DNA of 64,000 nucleotides, from positions 3,596,001 through 3,660,000 of the forward strand of contig CAUWAG010000004.1 in assembly GCA_963556695.1 (NCBI GenBank), given 5' to 3'. Origin of the DNA: Anthostomella pinea (Eukaryota; Ascomycota; Sordariomycetes; Xylariales; Xylariaceae). Below the pieces are notes generated by a model. The model saw only the letters and a program-made list of their open reading frames with translations. It was not told where the DNA came from and made no database searches. Both the position numbers and the translations under genes were made by a program. Below are positions 33,601 to 44,791 of this stretch, one piece after another. Positions within the stretch are counted from its first letter, which is position 1. Each line of letters opens with the position of its first letter.

Positions 33601-35730
33601 GCCCAGGCCAAAGCAATGACCGAACTACGTAAGCTTTGAGCCAAGCGCAACGTTCAAAGTGCTCTAAACACAAGGAACGGCCCTGATACAACCCCAATAC
33701 TGCCTCTCTCTCTTCCCATCGGCAGTGAGGTCCTTGTCTATCGCGAAAAAGACAAATATCAAGGCCCGCATAAGGTTCTATTGGTAACAGACCGAGAAGT
33801 GACCGTTGAGATGGTCAGCAGACCAACCCTATTCAACCGCACGCACATCAAGCCGTACAACCGTCACCCTGACGCGATTCTCGATACTCACAAGGTCGAC
33901 AACCACGATACCCCCGTTCCGTTCGAATATCCTGAACCGACACTCCCCCGTCGTCGCGGCCGCCCTCTAAAGCTCCCTATACCCGTCCAAAGCACGAAGC
34001 GACCGCGAGGCCGACCCAGAAAAATATACGTGGTACACATGGCCACTACGACTACAAGCAAAGAAGAGAACTTTGCTGGCTCCTTTGTCCAGCAAGATGA
34101 ATATGGCATTTTCTTCTCGCATAAGGAGCGTGCTGACTACGCTCTCGCCCTGAAACTGCGTACTGAAGGCAAGATCACAGCCCCTGGAGAACCCTTCAAG
34201 CAATCCGATGTCCTTGAGATTGAGTCTCTATTTGCCGATGAAATGCTTGTCCCTATTCTGTTTGACAGCAAGATTCACGGCGACACCCGGCTGTTTAACT
34301 CTCGTCTCGTCCGCACTGTTAAAGGCGTCAATGACCGCCCTTACGAGAAGAGCAGACTCGTCGTACAAGGATATAACGATCATGAAAAGCACGATATCAT
34401 GACCCAAGTTCCGACAATCATGCGATGCAGCCAACGACTGGCAATGGCCCTGACACTGTCTCTGCGGCAGCGAGGATGCCTTGCTGCCTCTCGAGACATC
34501 ACTATGGCCTATACGCAATCACGACACCCGATGAATCGTCTTGTCTTATGCAAGCTGCCTATTGAACTAAAGAAAAGGTATCCAGAGGGTACGATTCTTC
34601 GCGTCGATAAACCCCTGTACGGAATCGCAGAAGCTGGGAATCATTGGTATGACACATATTCTGCTCATCACAAGGAAAGACTAGAAATAGAGACATCCGT
34701 ATACGACCCTTATTTATTCATTACAAAGAAAGGCAACGACTTTGCTATCGCAGCCCTTCAAACTGACGACACCTTTGTTATTGGAACTACCAGTTTCTTA
34801 GAGAAGGAAGAAGACAAAACGAGAAAAGCGGGCTACAAGACGAAGCCACGAACCCAGTTTGATACTGGTTCTTCTGGCGACTTTAACGGATGCCGCCTAG
34901 AATTTCAGACTGAGAGCATGACAGCGACTCAAAAGGGACAAGCTGACAAGCTCGTCCTGATTGATATGAGTGACAAGGACTATAAACAGAAATTTATTGA
35001 GCAACGAGCAAGAGGTGCTTATATTGCCTCCATCTGTCAACCAGAAGCTGCATTTGACTATTCTGTCGTAGCCCAAGCCCAAGAACCCTCTGACAAAGAT
35101 GTCGAGATGCTAAACAAACGCATTCAATGACAACTAGACAACAAGTCACGTGGACTTCGATTTGTAATGACTGACCTGTCTACTGCTGAACTTTTTGTGT
35201 TTGTTGACGGATTATTCGCTAACAACAAGGACCTATTATCACAGATCGGATTTGTCATCATCCTTGGGAATGAATCATCTGGCAATGACGAGACATTCAC
35301 ATTCGATCTGACCGGAAACATTGTTCATTGGTCCTCTATCAAATGCAAGAGAGTCACTCGGAGCGTTCTAGCTTCTGAAATCTATGGCATGGTTGCTGGT
35401 TATGACTACGGCTACGTGATCCACCGTACACTGGCAACTATCTGCCAATGCCTCGAAGTACCTTCAATCCCCCTGATCCTCTGCACAGACTCATACTCGC
35501 TATACCAGTGCCTTGTCAAGCTCGGCACTACCAATAAGAAGCGCCTAATGATCGATGTCATGGCGCTCCGGCAGTCATACGAGAATCATGAGATCACAGA
35601 AATCCGATGGATCCATGGTGAGGATAACCCTGCTGACTCGATGACCAAATCGTCTCCAAATAAAGCTCTTCATAGTCTTGTTTCTAATAACAAGACAACG
35701 GTTCGAGTTGAAGGCTGGGTTCAGCGCTGA
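30661..35730 (+). pseudogene. Copia Gag-Pol polyprotein with six in-frame stops
   Basis: A single frame of 1,690 codons. Gag: 30661-about 32200, with a C-x2-D-x-D-C remnant (CYICSDPDC). Protease: IIPDSGAASVSTVG (about 32517). Integrase: zinc region HTQFGHPSVGKL...CHHC, core Asp in VIVDVMYLD, then TYNAGTNF where a catalytic Asp is expected (Asp to Asn), and Glu in GKVERYH. RT: SRLVVQGYND, SRDITMAYTQS, LYGIAEAGNHWY and LQTDDTFVIG. RNase H: VFVDGLFANN, LASEIYGM, CTDSYSLY. Stops: TAG 31093; TGA 32014, 32995, 33370, 33637 and 35128. No frameshift was found. Each stop needs one C:G to T:A transition, so loss was by point mutation only. Confidence 0.88.
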
Positions 35731-35786
35731 GATCACCTGGAAAGACGGTTTGATAGAATCGCAACCATGAAAGAAAGAGTATCCTG

Positions 35787-35990
35787 TGTTGGATCCATGC
35801 GATTCCAGACTGCAAACCATCTATACCAGGACCCATATGTATGATTAGATAAGATAAGATAGTGGATTGAGAGGGCACTTGGCCAGACCTTCGAGTCCAG
35901 CTAGATTCCTCTCAATCCAACCATCAGCAACATCATGACCTTGACCCCATACTCGAGTATTATGATTGATCGTTCAAGCCTGTTCCAACA
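35787..35990. repeat. Right LTR of the Copia element
   Basis: 204 bases with the same ends as the left LTR. The middle part (GATAAGATAGTGGATTGAGA...) differs from the left copy. Confidence 0.92.
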
Positions 35991-38005
35991 ACATTATTAT
36001 TTTCCGGATTTTTAAGATTAAAAAGCAAAATCTACATAACAGTACTTTAATATCTTATATTACTACATTAGGTTAGTAGAGTATTGGGCAAATACTTTAC
36101 TTAGTAGAGTATCTTTTTCACCCTGCAGACTATGGGGGTTGTGGCCCATGGCCTATGGGGCTCGTGGAGTGCTCAGCTCCACCAGACCATGTTCTACGGT
36201 CCACTTCCTTTTCGTGGGGGTCTGTTGTGGGTGGTGTAAGGAGTAGAGCCGTGAGGTACGGTATGAGGTCTGCTAGAGATGCCAATATCATTGGCCTGCC
36301 ACCACCGTGCTCAGACAAGTCACACCACCTACCTCCCTATGGGCTTAAGAGATGCAATGACATGGCTTGGGCTCGCAGCGGACCTCGCGCGTGGGCCTAC
36401 AGATACATTGGGCTCTCTTCTATGTTCCAGCAGGCGCAAATTCTTAGGCTACTTATCACGATTAATATCTTACAGCGCGGGGGGGTTCAATAAAAGTGGT
36501 TGCAACAACCCATTTAGGCTTTAATATGTTTATAGCAATGTATACGGGTTTTAATTATATTTTTACCGTTTAATTATATTATAATAATTCATTTATATGC
36601 GTATGCTTTTTAAGCTAGATAATTATACCGTATAAATACGTATTTATTACAAAGATCTTGTTTATTTAAAATAGAATTACACTAAAATAAATATTGTTAA
36701 GGTATTAATAATCTTAACTTAATATTAATAAGGCTTATGACCGAAAGTTACCCGATTAAATAAAATATACGTTTTAGGATTATAAATACTGCTTTATTAA
36801 TAAGCTGAAAATATAAATATAAGAATTAAAAATATTTATTTTTATCAAATAGTCTAACGGTTTAACTATTTACTTAAAACATTTCATTTCAAAAAAAAAA
36901 TTTTTTTTTTTCCGTTTAAACTTTGGTATCGTTTTTTTTCCAAAAATTTAAAAAGCGAAAGTTAGATTTTTTTTTATTTTTTTGAAAAGGCCTCATAACA
37001 AAGATTTCAAGCTTTGAAACCTCTGTTAGAAAAATTTCGAAAGCTTAAAATTGATTCAAAAATAAAATGTATATTCATTTTAATTTCATTTTCTCGTTTA
37101 AATAAATTTAAAACATAAATTTAATATTTGTATTTAAAAAGTTTAATAATTCAAACCGGCTTATTTAATCGAGATTTAATATATTATTATTCTTAATTCA
37201 ATAACTATTAACTTATTGATAGCCTTATTATTATTACCTTAAAATACCCTTTTTACGCTCTAAAATACAGTTCGCTTTTTATTTCTTTACGGCATAAAAG
37301 GGTATATTAAAAATGGTTATAATGATTTATTTAAGCTTTAATATACAATCTTATTTATTAATTATATTATAATAATCCATTTATATATGTATATTCTTTT
37401 AAATTAATCAGTTATATTATATAAATACGTATTTATTTTAAAGATTTTATATATTACAAAATAGATTGAAAATAAAACTAATATTATAAATAAATCAATA
37501 ATCATAGCTTAATATTAATAAAGCTTATATTTAAAGCATTTTTGTTTCAATAAAATATATATTTAAACATTAAAAATACTTAAAACTATGAAATAATTTA
37601 ATGGGCAAAGCAGCTGCTTAAAATCCCAAAAAAAAAAATTTTTTACCGTTTAAATCTTAATATTAAATTTCTAAAAGATTTTGAAAAGAAAAAAACCGCA
37701 GGGTTTTTTTTTTTTTTTTTTTCAAGGCTTATAATAAAAGTTTTAAGCTTTAAAACTTTTCTTATAAAAATTTCGAAAACTTGAAAACTATTTCTAAAAT
37801 AAAAAGTATATTTATTACAAATTTATTTCTTATTTTGAGATAAATTTGAAATATACAATTAATGTTCACGTTGAAAAACTTAATGTTTTAAAACAATCTA
37901 TTCAATCCGAATTAATATATCTTTATTCTTAACAGAATAACTATTAACTTATCAAAAGCCTTATTATTATTACTTTAAAATACCTTCTCCGCGCTTTAAA
38001 GTCTT
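35991..38005. other. AT-rich gene-free block with a diverged tandem duplication
   Basis: About 2 kb of A/T-rich DNA. Two parts resemble each other in order: 36560-37260 and 37340-37990. Matching pairs include ATAATAATTCATTTATATG (about 36584) with ATAATAATCCATTTATATA (about 37370), TTTCGAAAGCTTAAAA (about 37036) with TTTCGAAAACTTGAAA (about 37780), and AGCCTTATTATTATTACCTT (about 37222) with the near-identical block at about 37957. Homopolymer A/T runs lie at 36890-36910, 36965-36980, 37630 and 37707-37722. No coding potential was seen. Confidence 0.6.
36120..36490. other. GC-rich island inside AT-rich DNA, unidentified
   Basis: About 370 bases of normal composition (ATGGGGGTTGTGGCCCATGG at the start, ACAGCGCGGGGGGGTTCAAT at the end) abruptly bordered by A/T-rich sequence. 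Two overlapping plus-strand ORFs (112 and 81 codons) show no domain. No inverted termini or target duplication could be confirmed. It may be a late-inserted fragment of a repeat not yet decayed. Confidence 0.5.
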
Positions 38006-38991
38006 ATGGTTCCGACTAACTTAATCCACGTTAATGTTGGATTAAAGGTTCGCCTAGAAGGCACCTTGACAGGTAGACAACGGAACCTAGTTGTTCCATC
38101 CCGATCTAGCCCCATCTGGCACAAAACTGCCACGGTCGCACAAGGACACTCTAAACAGACAGAATACACACACACACTTCACTCTGACGATTGGCTCAAA
38201 TCTGACAATATGCACGGTAACGTGACGTTGTCCCTCTCGCTTCCACTCCCGACGCGGAATCAGCGTCCATTACGGTGGCTTGGCCTATGCCTGGCGGGCG
38301 TAGCGCGGGCGAGGTTCGTACTTGATGCCATACGCGTTGAGGAGGCGATCAGGATTTCGTATGTGCTCTCTCTACCCAGTGCTGAGAAGAGCTTGCTAGT
38401 ACGGTTCGCTAGAGAGGTTGTGCTGTGGTGTTGGAACAGTGTGAGGAACTGATATAATGTTGTGGTCAAGCGTCGCAACACAATTCAATAAATTAACTGG
38501 CACAAAGTCAAACCAGTTGCACAAACCTTGCTGATGCTCTAGGTAGTTGGGGAGACATGTTGGTGACACCCTTGAGTACCTCATTGTATTATCCACATAC
38601 ATGGTTCATTCAAACAGACAGGTCTACAGACTGCTCGAAGCGTATGTTTTCCATCCAATGGTATCGTGTTCCGGTCAAAAACCCAAGACGTTAATAGTCG
38701 AAGCATAATAACCGTTTGCCCGCCCAGTCGACGCGATACTGCCACTGGTGGCAGATCGAGCTGATGGTGGAGGCCAACAATATTACTTTTAGTACACCCT
38801 TATCCCCGGTGTTTGGTACAAGCCGATCGAACGCCAAGCCCATATACGCCAAGACCCATCCATCCATCCATCCATCCATCCAACGTGTGCCCGGTGTTCA
38901 TCGAATGGATCGTGATACGTCTCGTCGCTCATAGGATATTCCAGTTGCGTTGGTCGCCTGACTCGTCGTGGTCCGCGGTATCTTCGTTCCC
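38006..38991. other. Transition from AT-rich block to genic DNA; no confident gene
   Basis: A 148-codon plus-strand ORF (38006-38452) has an ATG at the composition boundary, but no recognisable domain, and equally long frames overlap on minus. A (CATC)6 microsatellite lies at 38857-38881. The last part is the 3' flank of the Nce102-like gene. Confidence 0.4.
38857..38881. repeat. (CATC)n microsatellite
   Basis: Six tandem CATC units, non-coding, about 110 bases downstream of the Nce102-like stop codon. Confidence 0.85.
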
Positions 38992-39572
38992 CTAGACGCC
39001 GACCTGGGACATGCTAGGACGACCCATGGATCCGCCACGTCCTCGGAAGGCCTTGAAGGCGAAGAAGAGACTAGCGGCGAATGCGGCGAACAGGAACCAC
39101 AGGAAGACGACGCTGGCCTGGATTTCGCGACAGTGCTTCTCGGTGTCGTTCCCGCCGAAGGCAACCCAATCGCTGGGCTTGTTGTGCTGCAAAGTTGGGA
39201 GCAGGGTTAGACGAGGCGAGCACGAAAAGCTTCAGGCGCACCATATGGGGGACTTACGAAGTTGCTGCCACAGTTGACGGCAGTGAGTTTCGCAGACAGC
39301 ACGACGGCGCCAATGAAGGTGAACAAAGTGGCTGCAGCGTCCAGCGCCAGTGCGACAATGGGCATGGCGGCGGCGGAGACGAAATGCGAGATCAGGCCGT
39401 ACAAGACGGCAATCCAGCTCAAGGCGCACACAAACATGATGAAGTTGACAGCGGCTTTGGCGGAGCCGGCGGCACCCCAGTTGGTGGCGATGACATTGCC
39501 GATGAGGGCAGTGGTCAGCAGCACCAACAGGAACTGCAGGAGGCGCAGGGCCGAATGGATGATGTTCTGCAT
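38992..39572 (-). CDS. Nce102-like MARVEL-domain membrane protein
   Basis: Homologue of the eisosome-associated, four-span plasma-membrane protein Nce102, which organises membrane domains and senses sphingolipids in yeast. Exons are 39572-39258 and 39186-38992, with one 71-nt intron (donor GTAAGT, acceptor TTTGCAG), giving 169 residues, the usual family length. Hydrophobic spans: LLQFLLVLLTTALIGNVIA, FIMFVCALSWIAVLYGLISH, MPIVALALDAAATLFTFIGA and SVVFLWFLFAAFAASLFFAF. The conserved C-terminal pattern K-x-C-REIQASVVFLWF follows the TAVNCGSNF loop. A short basic Gly/Arg tail (FRGRGGSMGRPS) ends the protein. No defect was seen. Confidence 0.9.
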
Positions 39573-40767
39573 GTTGTTGAAGCGTCCGTCGGGAAAGGTA
39601 TCGGCTAGACCTGTCGAGGCTGTCGAGGGCCAAGCTGGTGCGCGAGTCGATCGACGTGGGGATCGTGCACGAGCTGAGTAATGGTAGTTCGTAGATAACT
39701 AGGAGTGGATGTATGTGGTCGTTGTTGATGCCTTGTCAGTGATGGTGTTTATCGATCGGACTCGAGATTGGAGTCTGGAATGTGTGGGGGACTGGGGGAC
39801 TGGGGGACTGGGGGGTCTCAGTCTCAGATGGGCGCCCTCAAGGTCTTTATTGTCCGCGTCTGATCAGTGATGAGAAATGGAGATGTGACAGAGAGGAATA
39901 AGGTCTATGATGCAGTTGAGGGTGGAGATGAGGAAAGGTGCGGAAAATGGTTTTTTCAAATCCTGTCGATGATCAATGATGCCTGCAGGCTTCGAAGATT
40001 CATCAAGGTCGGTCGATGGCGCTGGCGCTGGGGATGGTCTGGTGATGGCCTGGTGATCGGCAGTCGCGGGCCCATCATTCTAGGGACACAATTATGACCT
40101 CACTGGCCTGTTTTAGCTTCCCTCTATTCACAGCTTCAGGGATGACGTGCTGGCCCGGCAATGCCATCCAATTCATTTCCGCAACGTTCCTTCCATCTCT
40201 TGCCCGAACTATACTTCATGTTGTTAACAATCAATCAATGCCGCCTTTAATTTGAAGAATGCATTTCGATCGTGTAAACAACAAACTTCCGAAGCAGTCG
40301 TGCACTGGGACGGGCCCGACAGCTGCGGTGTCTGGGTGTTTGGCGGGAGCTACTGCACCCACAATATATCTTGGTTGACTGGCCACTAAGGCAGCACCCG
40401 CAAGCTCCTTCCCTGCCGCAGCTGTGCGTACGTAATAAGAGTGCATCTACAGATTGATTGGGTTGTCGAGCTCCCAACTGTCAAGAAGCCCTGCAAGCCC
40501 GGCCCCAGCTGCCCAGCAACGCAATCGCACAGACTGCCGGCAAGCGCTGCCTCGAGCTGAGACAACCTTGAAACCACTGTCCATCGCACGACAGCCATTC
40601 AAAGGCCGTGCTGCACCCATTTCTGCAACCTCAATCTGGTGCAAGTCAAGTCAAGTTCTCAATGCCTCGTCTCATAATGTTGCCCCACCAAGGAGCTCCT
40701 CTACTCAGAATCTACCCAGATCATCTGGTCATGTATGTCTAGGGGCTTGCCTCGTCAAGTCGTTGTT
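39573..40767. other. Intergenic between Nce102-like and MATE genes
   Basis: About 1.2 kb. It contains a (GGGGGACT)n tract at about 39786-39816 upstream of the Nce102-like start, pyrimidine-rich stretches on the minus strand, and only short unsupported ORFs. It is the promoter region of the Nce102-like gene and the 3' flank of the MATE gene. Confidence 0.45.
39786..39816. repeat. (GGGGGACT)n short tandem repeat
   Basis: About four units of GGGGGACT in the promoter region of the Nce102-like gene, 210-245 bases upstream of its ATG. Confidence 0.8.
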
Positions 40768-42306
40768 CTACACTTGACCTCGAGCTGAGATCTCCCCCAC
40801 GCCAACATCATCTGGTCCGCCCATACCACCGGCATGCAGTCTATCCAGAGCCCTCTTCGTCTCTTTATCCCATCTGCTTAGACCAACAATAATCCACTCC
40901 AAAATCCCTACTAGGTATAGAGCCACACAGTTGCCAAACCACAGCCCCTTTAATCCCCAGCCATGGAACGCAAGGTAAATCCCCATCGGCAGCGCTCCGC
41001 CGTAGTAGCTCACGAGGTTCACCAGCGCGCCTACCCACTGTCTTCCCATGCCTCTCAACACTCCACCACAGCTACCGTTGAGGCCGTCTGCTATCTGGAA
41101 CAGTGCCACAAACGGTATCACCTCGCCCACCAGCCGGACAACGCGCTCGTCATCGTTGAAGATGCGCCCAAACACGTCTTTTGTGCTGATCAGAATCGTC
41201 AAAACGACGGCCCCAAGAACAGCAGACAGAACAGCCGCGCAGTGGGCCGCGCGCGCTGCTTCTCGCGGCTTCTGCGCCCCAAGAAGGTTCCCTATGCGAG
41301 CTGAAGCAGCCACACCCAGTCCAAAGGGGATAGTATTGATGATTTGATCTGCCGTCATGATGACCGATTGCGCCGCGAGAGGAATCGTGCCAAGTCGACC
41401 AGCGGCTAGAGCCACAATCTCAAACGCCCACCATTCTGTGCCAACATGGACGAAGCCGAGCAGCGCGAGCCGAGTGAAAGGCCAGAGGTGCGCCACGGCA
41501 CGACGAGGGGCGAGGCCTCCCCAGCACTCATGACCACGGACGAATTTTGCGTAGGCCACGAGAAGGAGGAAGGAAACCCAGTAGGAAATGCCTGTGGCAA
41601 TGGGCGCCCCATACAAGCCAATCCCAACCTTGTGGATGAGCAACCAGTTCAGAAGAGCGTTGAGTGGCGACGTGATGAGCAGGACGTACGTGCCCGGTCG
41701 GTAAATCTCCTGCGCCTGCAAGTACTTCTTCATGCATTCGAACCACACATATCCCAGACCTCCCGGGATCAAGATGCAGAGGAATCTGGAGCTTTGCACA
41801 CATATGAAGTCTTCCTGTCCTAGCGCTCGGAAAAGAGGTTCGGAAAACCCCCAGACGACAGCAATAACAGCATAGAAGACGGTCAAGACCACGATGCCAC
41901 GTTGCAACAGAACACCCAGATCGTGTTTGTCCTGCGACCCGGTAAAGCTGGTCGATGCGAGCGTGTCAAGTGCTGTGGTCCCGCCCAGTGCAACAAGCCA
42001 TCCCGTGGCCATGGCAAACATGTATGAGAATGCCGCCGTTGCCAATGCCTCTGGTGATAGGCGCCCTACGATCAATACCGATATGGTCTGCAGGCTATTC
42101 TGAAGAGTGTATGCCAATATCACAGGTATGGCGGCCTTGGTCAGGAGCCAGATCTCGGAGAGCCATTGCCGATATCGTGGACCACTCTCTCGAGCCTGGT
42201 CGGTCTGGTCGATCTGTGGCTTCGGTACCAACCAACTCGATTCGTTGGGCGGACTCGACGAACGCGATGCTGGCGTGGAACTCGACGAAGAGAATACCTC
42301 TGCCAT
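40768..42306 (-). CDS. MATE-family multidrug/toxin efflux transporter
   Basis: Intronless, 512 residues from the ATG at 42306 (MAEVFSSSSSTPAS). The frame is open about 27 codons further upstream, but only with a TTG start. The long cytosolic Ser/Pro-rich N-terminus is usual in fungal MATE proteins. About twelve membrane segments follow, for example AAIPVILAYTLQNSLQTISV, GIVVLTVFYAVIAVVWGF and AVLSAVLGAVVLTILIS. Family-like signatures include LNALLNWLLI, GAPIATGISYW, PFGLGVAASARIGNLLGAQ and GSCGGVLRGMGRQWVGALVN. It would export drugs or metabolites in exchange for H+ or Na+. It lies 6.6 kb from the FMO of the candidate cluster with unrelated carbohydrate genes between, so a role in that pathway is possible but unsupported. 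Confidence 0.92.
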   Translation of the reverse strand: MAEVFSSSSSTPASRSSSPPNESSWLVPKPQIDQTDQARESGPRYRQWLSEIWLLTKAAIPVILAYTLQNSLQTISVLIVGRLSPEALATAAFSYMFAMATGWLVALGGTTALDTLASTSFTGSQDKHDLGVLLQRGIVVLTVFYAVIAVVWGFSEPLFRALGQEDFICVQSSRFLCILIPGGLGYVWFECMKKYLQAQEIYRPGTYVLLITSPLNALLNWLLIHKVGIGLYGAPIATGISYWVSFLLLVAYAKFVRGHECWGGLAPRRAVAHLWPFTRLALLGFVHVGTEWWAFEIVALAAGRLGTIPLAAQSVIMTADQIINTIPFGLGVAASARIGNLLGAQKPREAARAAHCAAVLSAVLGAVVLTILISTKDVFGRIFNDDERVVRLVGEVIPFVALFQIADGLNGSCGGVLRGMGRQWVGALVNLVSYYGGALPMGIYLAFHGWGLKGLWFGNCVALYLVGILEWIIVGLSRWDKETKRALDRLHAGGMGGPDDVGVGEISARGQV

Positions 42307-44791
42307 TTGGGCCGTAGACCTGGCGAGCCGTGGGTTGCCGGTGTTGGTATGGTTTCGTAGTAACCACGCAAAGCCCCAACTCGTCAAGAATACTTAGCTG
42401 TTCCGTTCTGGAAGTAGAGTGTTGCTGGTACGAATGTTGGTAAACTAGCTTCGCCAAAAACCGCGATGGCGAGTGCAGTGTTCTACTGAGGAATAACGGC
42501 AGCAGGGAAAACCGGACTGCCACCCATGGCTCACATTCCTCCCTCCCAGACGCCGGAACCCACCCTGGACCATTTACAGCGAAGGCGACCCAGTGTGTCG
42601 TGATGACGGATTTCAGATAAGCCAAGACTGCATCACGAAGACGGTCGGTCATCCGAGACAAACCAGGCGACTCTCGAGCGACATCAGTGGCCAACTCGGA
42701 GGCTCATGGCATATTCGCAGGTATTCGTCGCTGTCGATAAGACCAAGATCTTTCCAATGAGCAGCCGACGTGCCTCTCGACAGGTATGCGGACAAGAGAG
42801 ACACCCATTTGTGACTGGCCTATGCTGCTTGGGTGGAGCTCCGGGGACGACATCTAGAACTCCGCAAAGAAGCTTACACCGCGGAGACTGGAGAGATCGG
42901 ATGTGCCAATGCCCGTTGCCGCCAAATGCCTCCGAACGCCGGCCTGTACGTTTTCTGTGCTTCCAGGCCTTGTCGGTGCAGATGCGGGCCCGCATTCTTG
43001 CTGTCCTGGCTCCATCTCATAGGCTCCCGGATTCGTGCATTATCTGAGGCCAATTGGGTTGTGCGACGGGTGGCTGACGGCGACGACATTGCAAATCGAA
43101 ATGATTCATCACGCATGTGATAGTGAGGGCTATCTCTTCGGCATAACATGGTGAGTCGTGATGCTCGACATCTCGTCCGTAATGGGTGCTCGTGCAGTTG
43201 GACCATAACGCCACATTGCTCGTCACTGTCGTGTCTTTTGATCAGCAGTGGATCACTGCTTAGAGTGAGCTGAACAAAATCTCTGACAAGCAGATGTGAC
43301 CTATCGTCTACGGACATTACTATCGAGTAGTCACGACCGATGCCTTCCTTCTTGAGAAGACGGCGTCTTTCAAACGGGCACAAACCTCGTACAACCAATC
43401 AAACCCAGTGGGTAACTTAGCAGCACGCGAGTATCCTCACATTACTCCTTCATGCTCGCAAAGGATGCAGTCTTCCCCTGAGTGGATAGAATCCCTTCAT
43501 ATTGGCGCACCTTGTACTGGCCCTCCAGGGTCTTGTTGGGCCCAGTACGCACGAGACTTAGTGCCGCAGGACGAGAACGGTGCCTTCAGGAGGCCAGCTC
43601 GTCTAATTCTCTTGAATATGGATTCAGTCGAATATCGTTACGCCGCATCACTCCCCGATCGGTGGGCAAGGGATAAACATCTGTTGGGCAACGTGACTAC
43701 CTGGGCTTGGTTCGAATTCACGTTCTCTCTTCGTGCGTGCAGTACAGTCCCGAGGAGTAGTAGGATATACTTCACAGCGGGCACATGCGCCACCACTGAC
43801 TAATCTGGCATGCAATGACAGCCTATCGTGGCCATCTGGTTCGAACGGTACTGCTGGCGGCGCTTGAGGCATCCTGGGTATGCGACGTTTGCGTCTTTGG
43901 TTTAGGATGGCTTCTGACAAGACACGGCGTGCCAAGCAGGCGGTATCCTCCTGGGCCGTTTCTGCCTCGTATTAAGTCGGGTAGCCCTGGCTGGTCTGAC
44001 CTGAGGTGACAGAGCTGTTGCACGCTTGGTACCGGTATTTGGGTCTCAGCAATGCGTCCTCTCTTAGAGAGCATAGTCTATTCCGCCAGTGAATATATCA
44101 TGCTGATGAGAGGACGATATGGACGCGGCCTTTCCAAGTAGCATGTGCTGCTCCTCGTTGTCTGGCTATACGGGGACCACTCGGATGTTATCAGGGACTC
44201 GACATCATCGTCTCTAATAGGACTGCGGTTAGGTAAGCTGTCAATGAATGCCCAAGCAGAGAGAACACGTGTGGTTGGAGCGCCTCGGAAGACAGTGGTT
44301 CTCGGGCGTGTTAAGCTCCTCCAGTAAGGTCTCACTTAACAACCTTGCAATAGTCGTGTGGTCAGCCTTGCTCGATCTTTCAAGACGTTTCTTTCCCAGA
44401 CTAGCCTTGGTATCCATACATCGCAAGCAAAGAGTGGTGGAAAGTTGCACTCCAACGACCTACTGCGACCTGCTTCATTGGGCGGTGCTAGCTTCACCGT
44501 AGTCCCACCCATTCCCCTATTCGGTCACGGAACATGCCCACCGGGCCTCCACCGTTGCAAGAACAGGGTTGAGGTCCTCGTGACACAAAGAATACGACTT
44601 CTGGCCAGCTTAGCTGTCGTGTCTCGGTGCGCGTCGCTAGTTCTCGTCGGCGCGTTCAGGAGTATCACCGGCCTGAGTACAGCTATAAATAAACACACGA
44701 TGCCACGAGAACGTGGGAGCGGGGGGAAGAGGCTCACAGACGTGCTCACCTCAACTCCAGCGTTTGTTCTCCTTGACAAAAGTGACCAGTC
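42307..44791. other. Large intergenic region, no gene recognised
   Basis: About 2.5 kb between the MATE start (minus) and the arabinofuranosidase start (plus), so both promoters are here. ORFs up to about 200 codons overlap each other in several frames on both strands without domains, signal peptides or exon structure. No tRNA or repeat was recognised. Confidence 0.45.
44684..44690 (+). promoter_or_regulatory. TATA box of the arabinofuranosidase gene
   Basis: AGCTATAAATAAACAC lies 108 bases upstream of the ATG at 44792. Sequence and spacing fit a strong core promoter of an inducible secreted enzyme. Confidence 0.6.

Larger units (their letters stand above)
29935..35990 (+). mobile_element. 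Copia-type LTR retrotransposon, full-length but defective
   Basis: A 6,056-bp element with two 204-bp LTRs starting TGTTGG and ending CCAACA. One polyprotein frame (30661-35730) has the Copia order Gag-protease-integrase-RT-RNase H. A purine stretch (AAAGAAAGAG) lies just before the right LTR. The flanking five bases differ (CGAAC left, ACATT right), so no target duplication is visible. Six nonsense codons and a changed integrase aspartate make it inactive. Confidence 0.92.

Noticed and set aside
38006..38452. 148-codon ORF at the edge of the AT-rich block
   Set aside because: No domain, comparable open frames on the opposite strand, and its start lies in decayed DNA.
42095..42694. 199-codon minus-strand ORF across the MATE start
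   Set aside because: Out of frame with the MATE coding sequence, no ATG-supported domain, and overlaps its N-terminal region.
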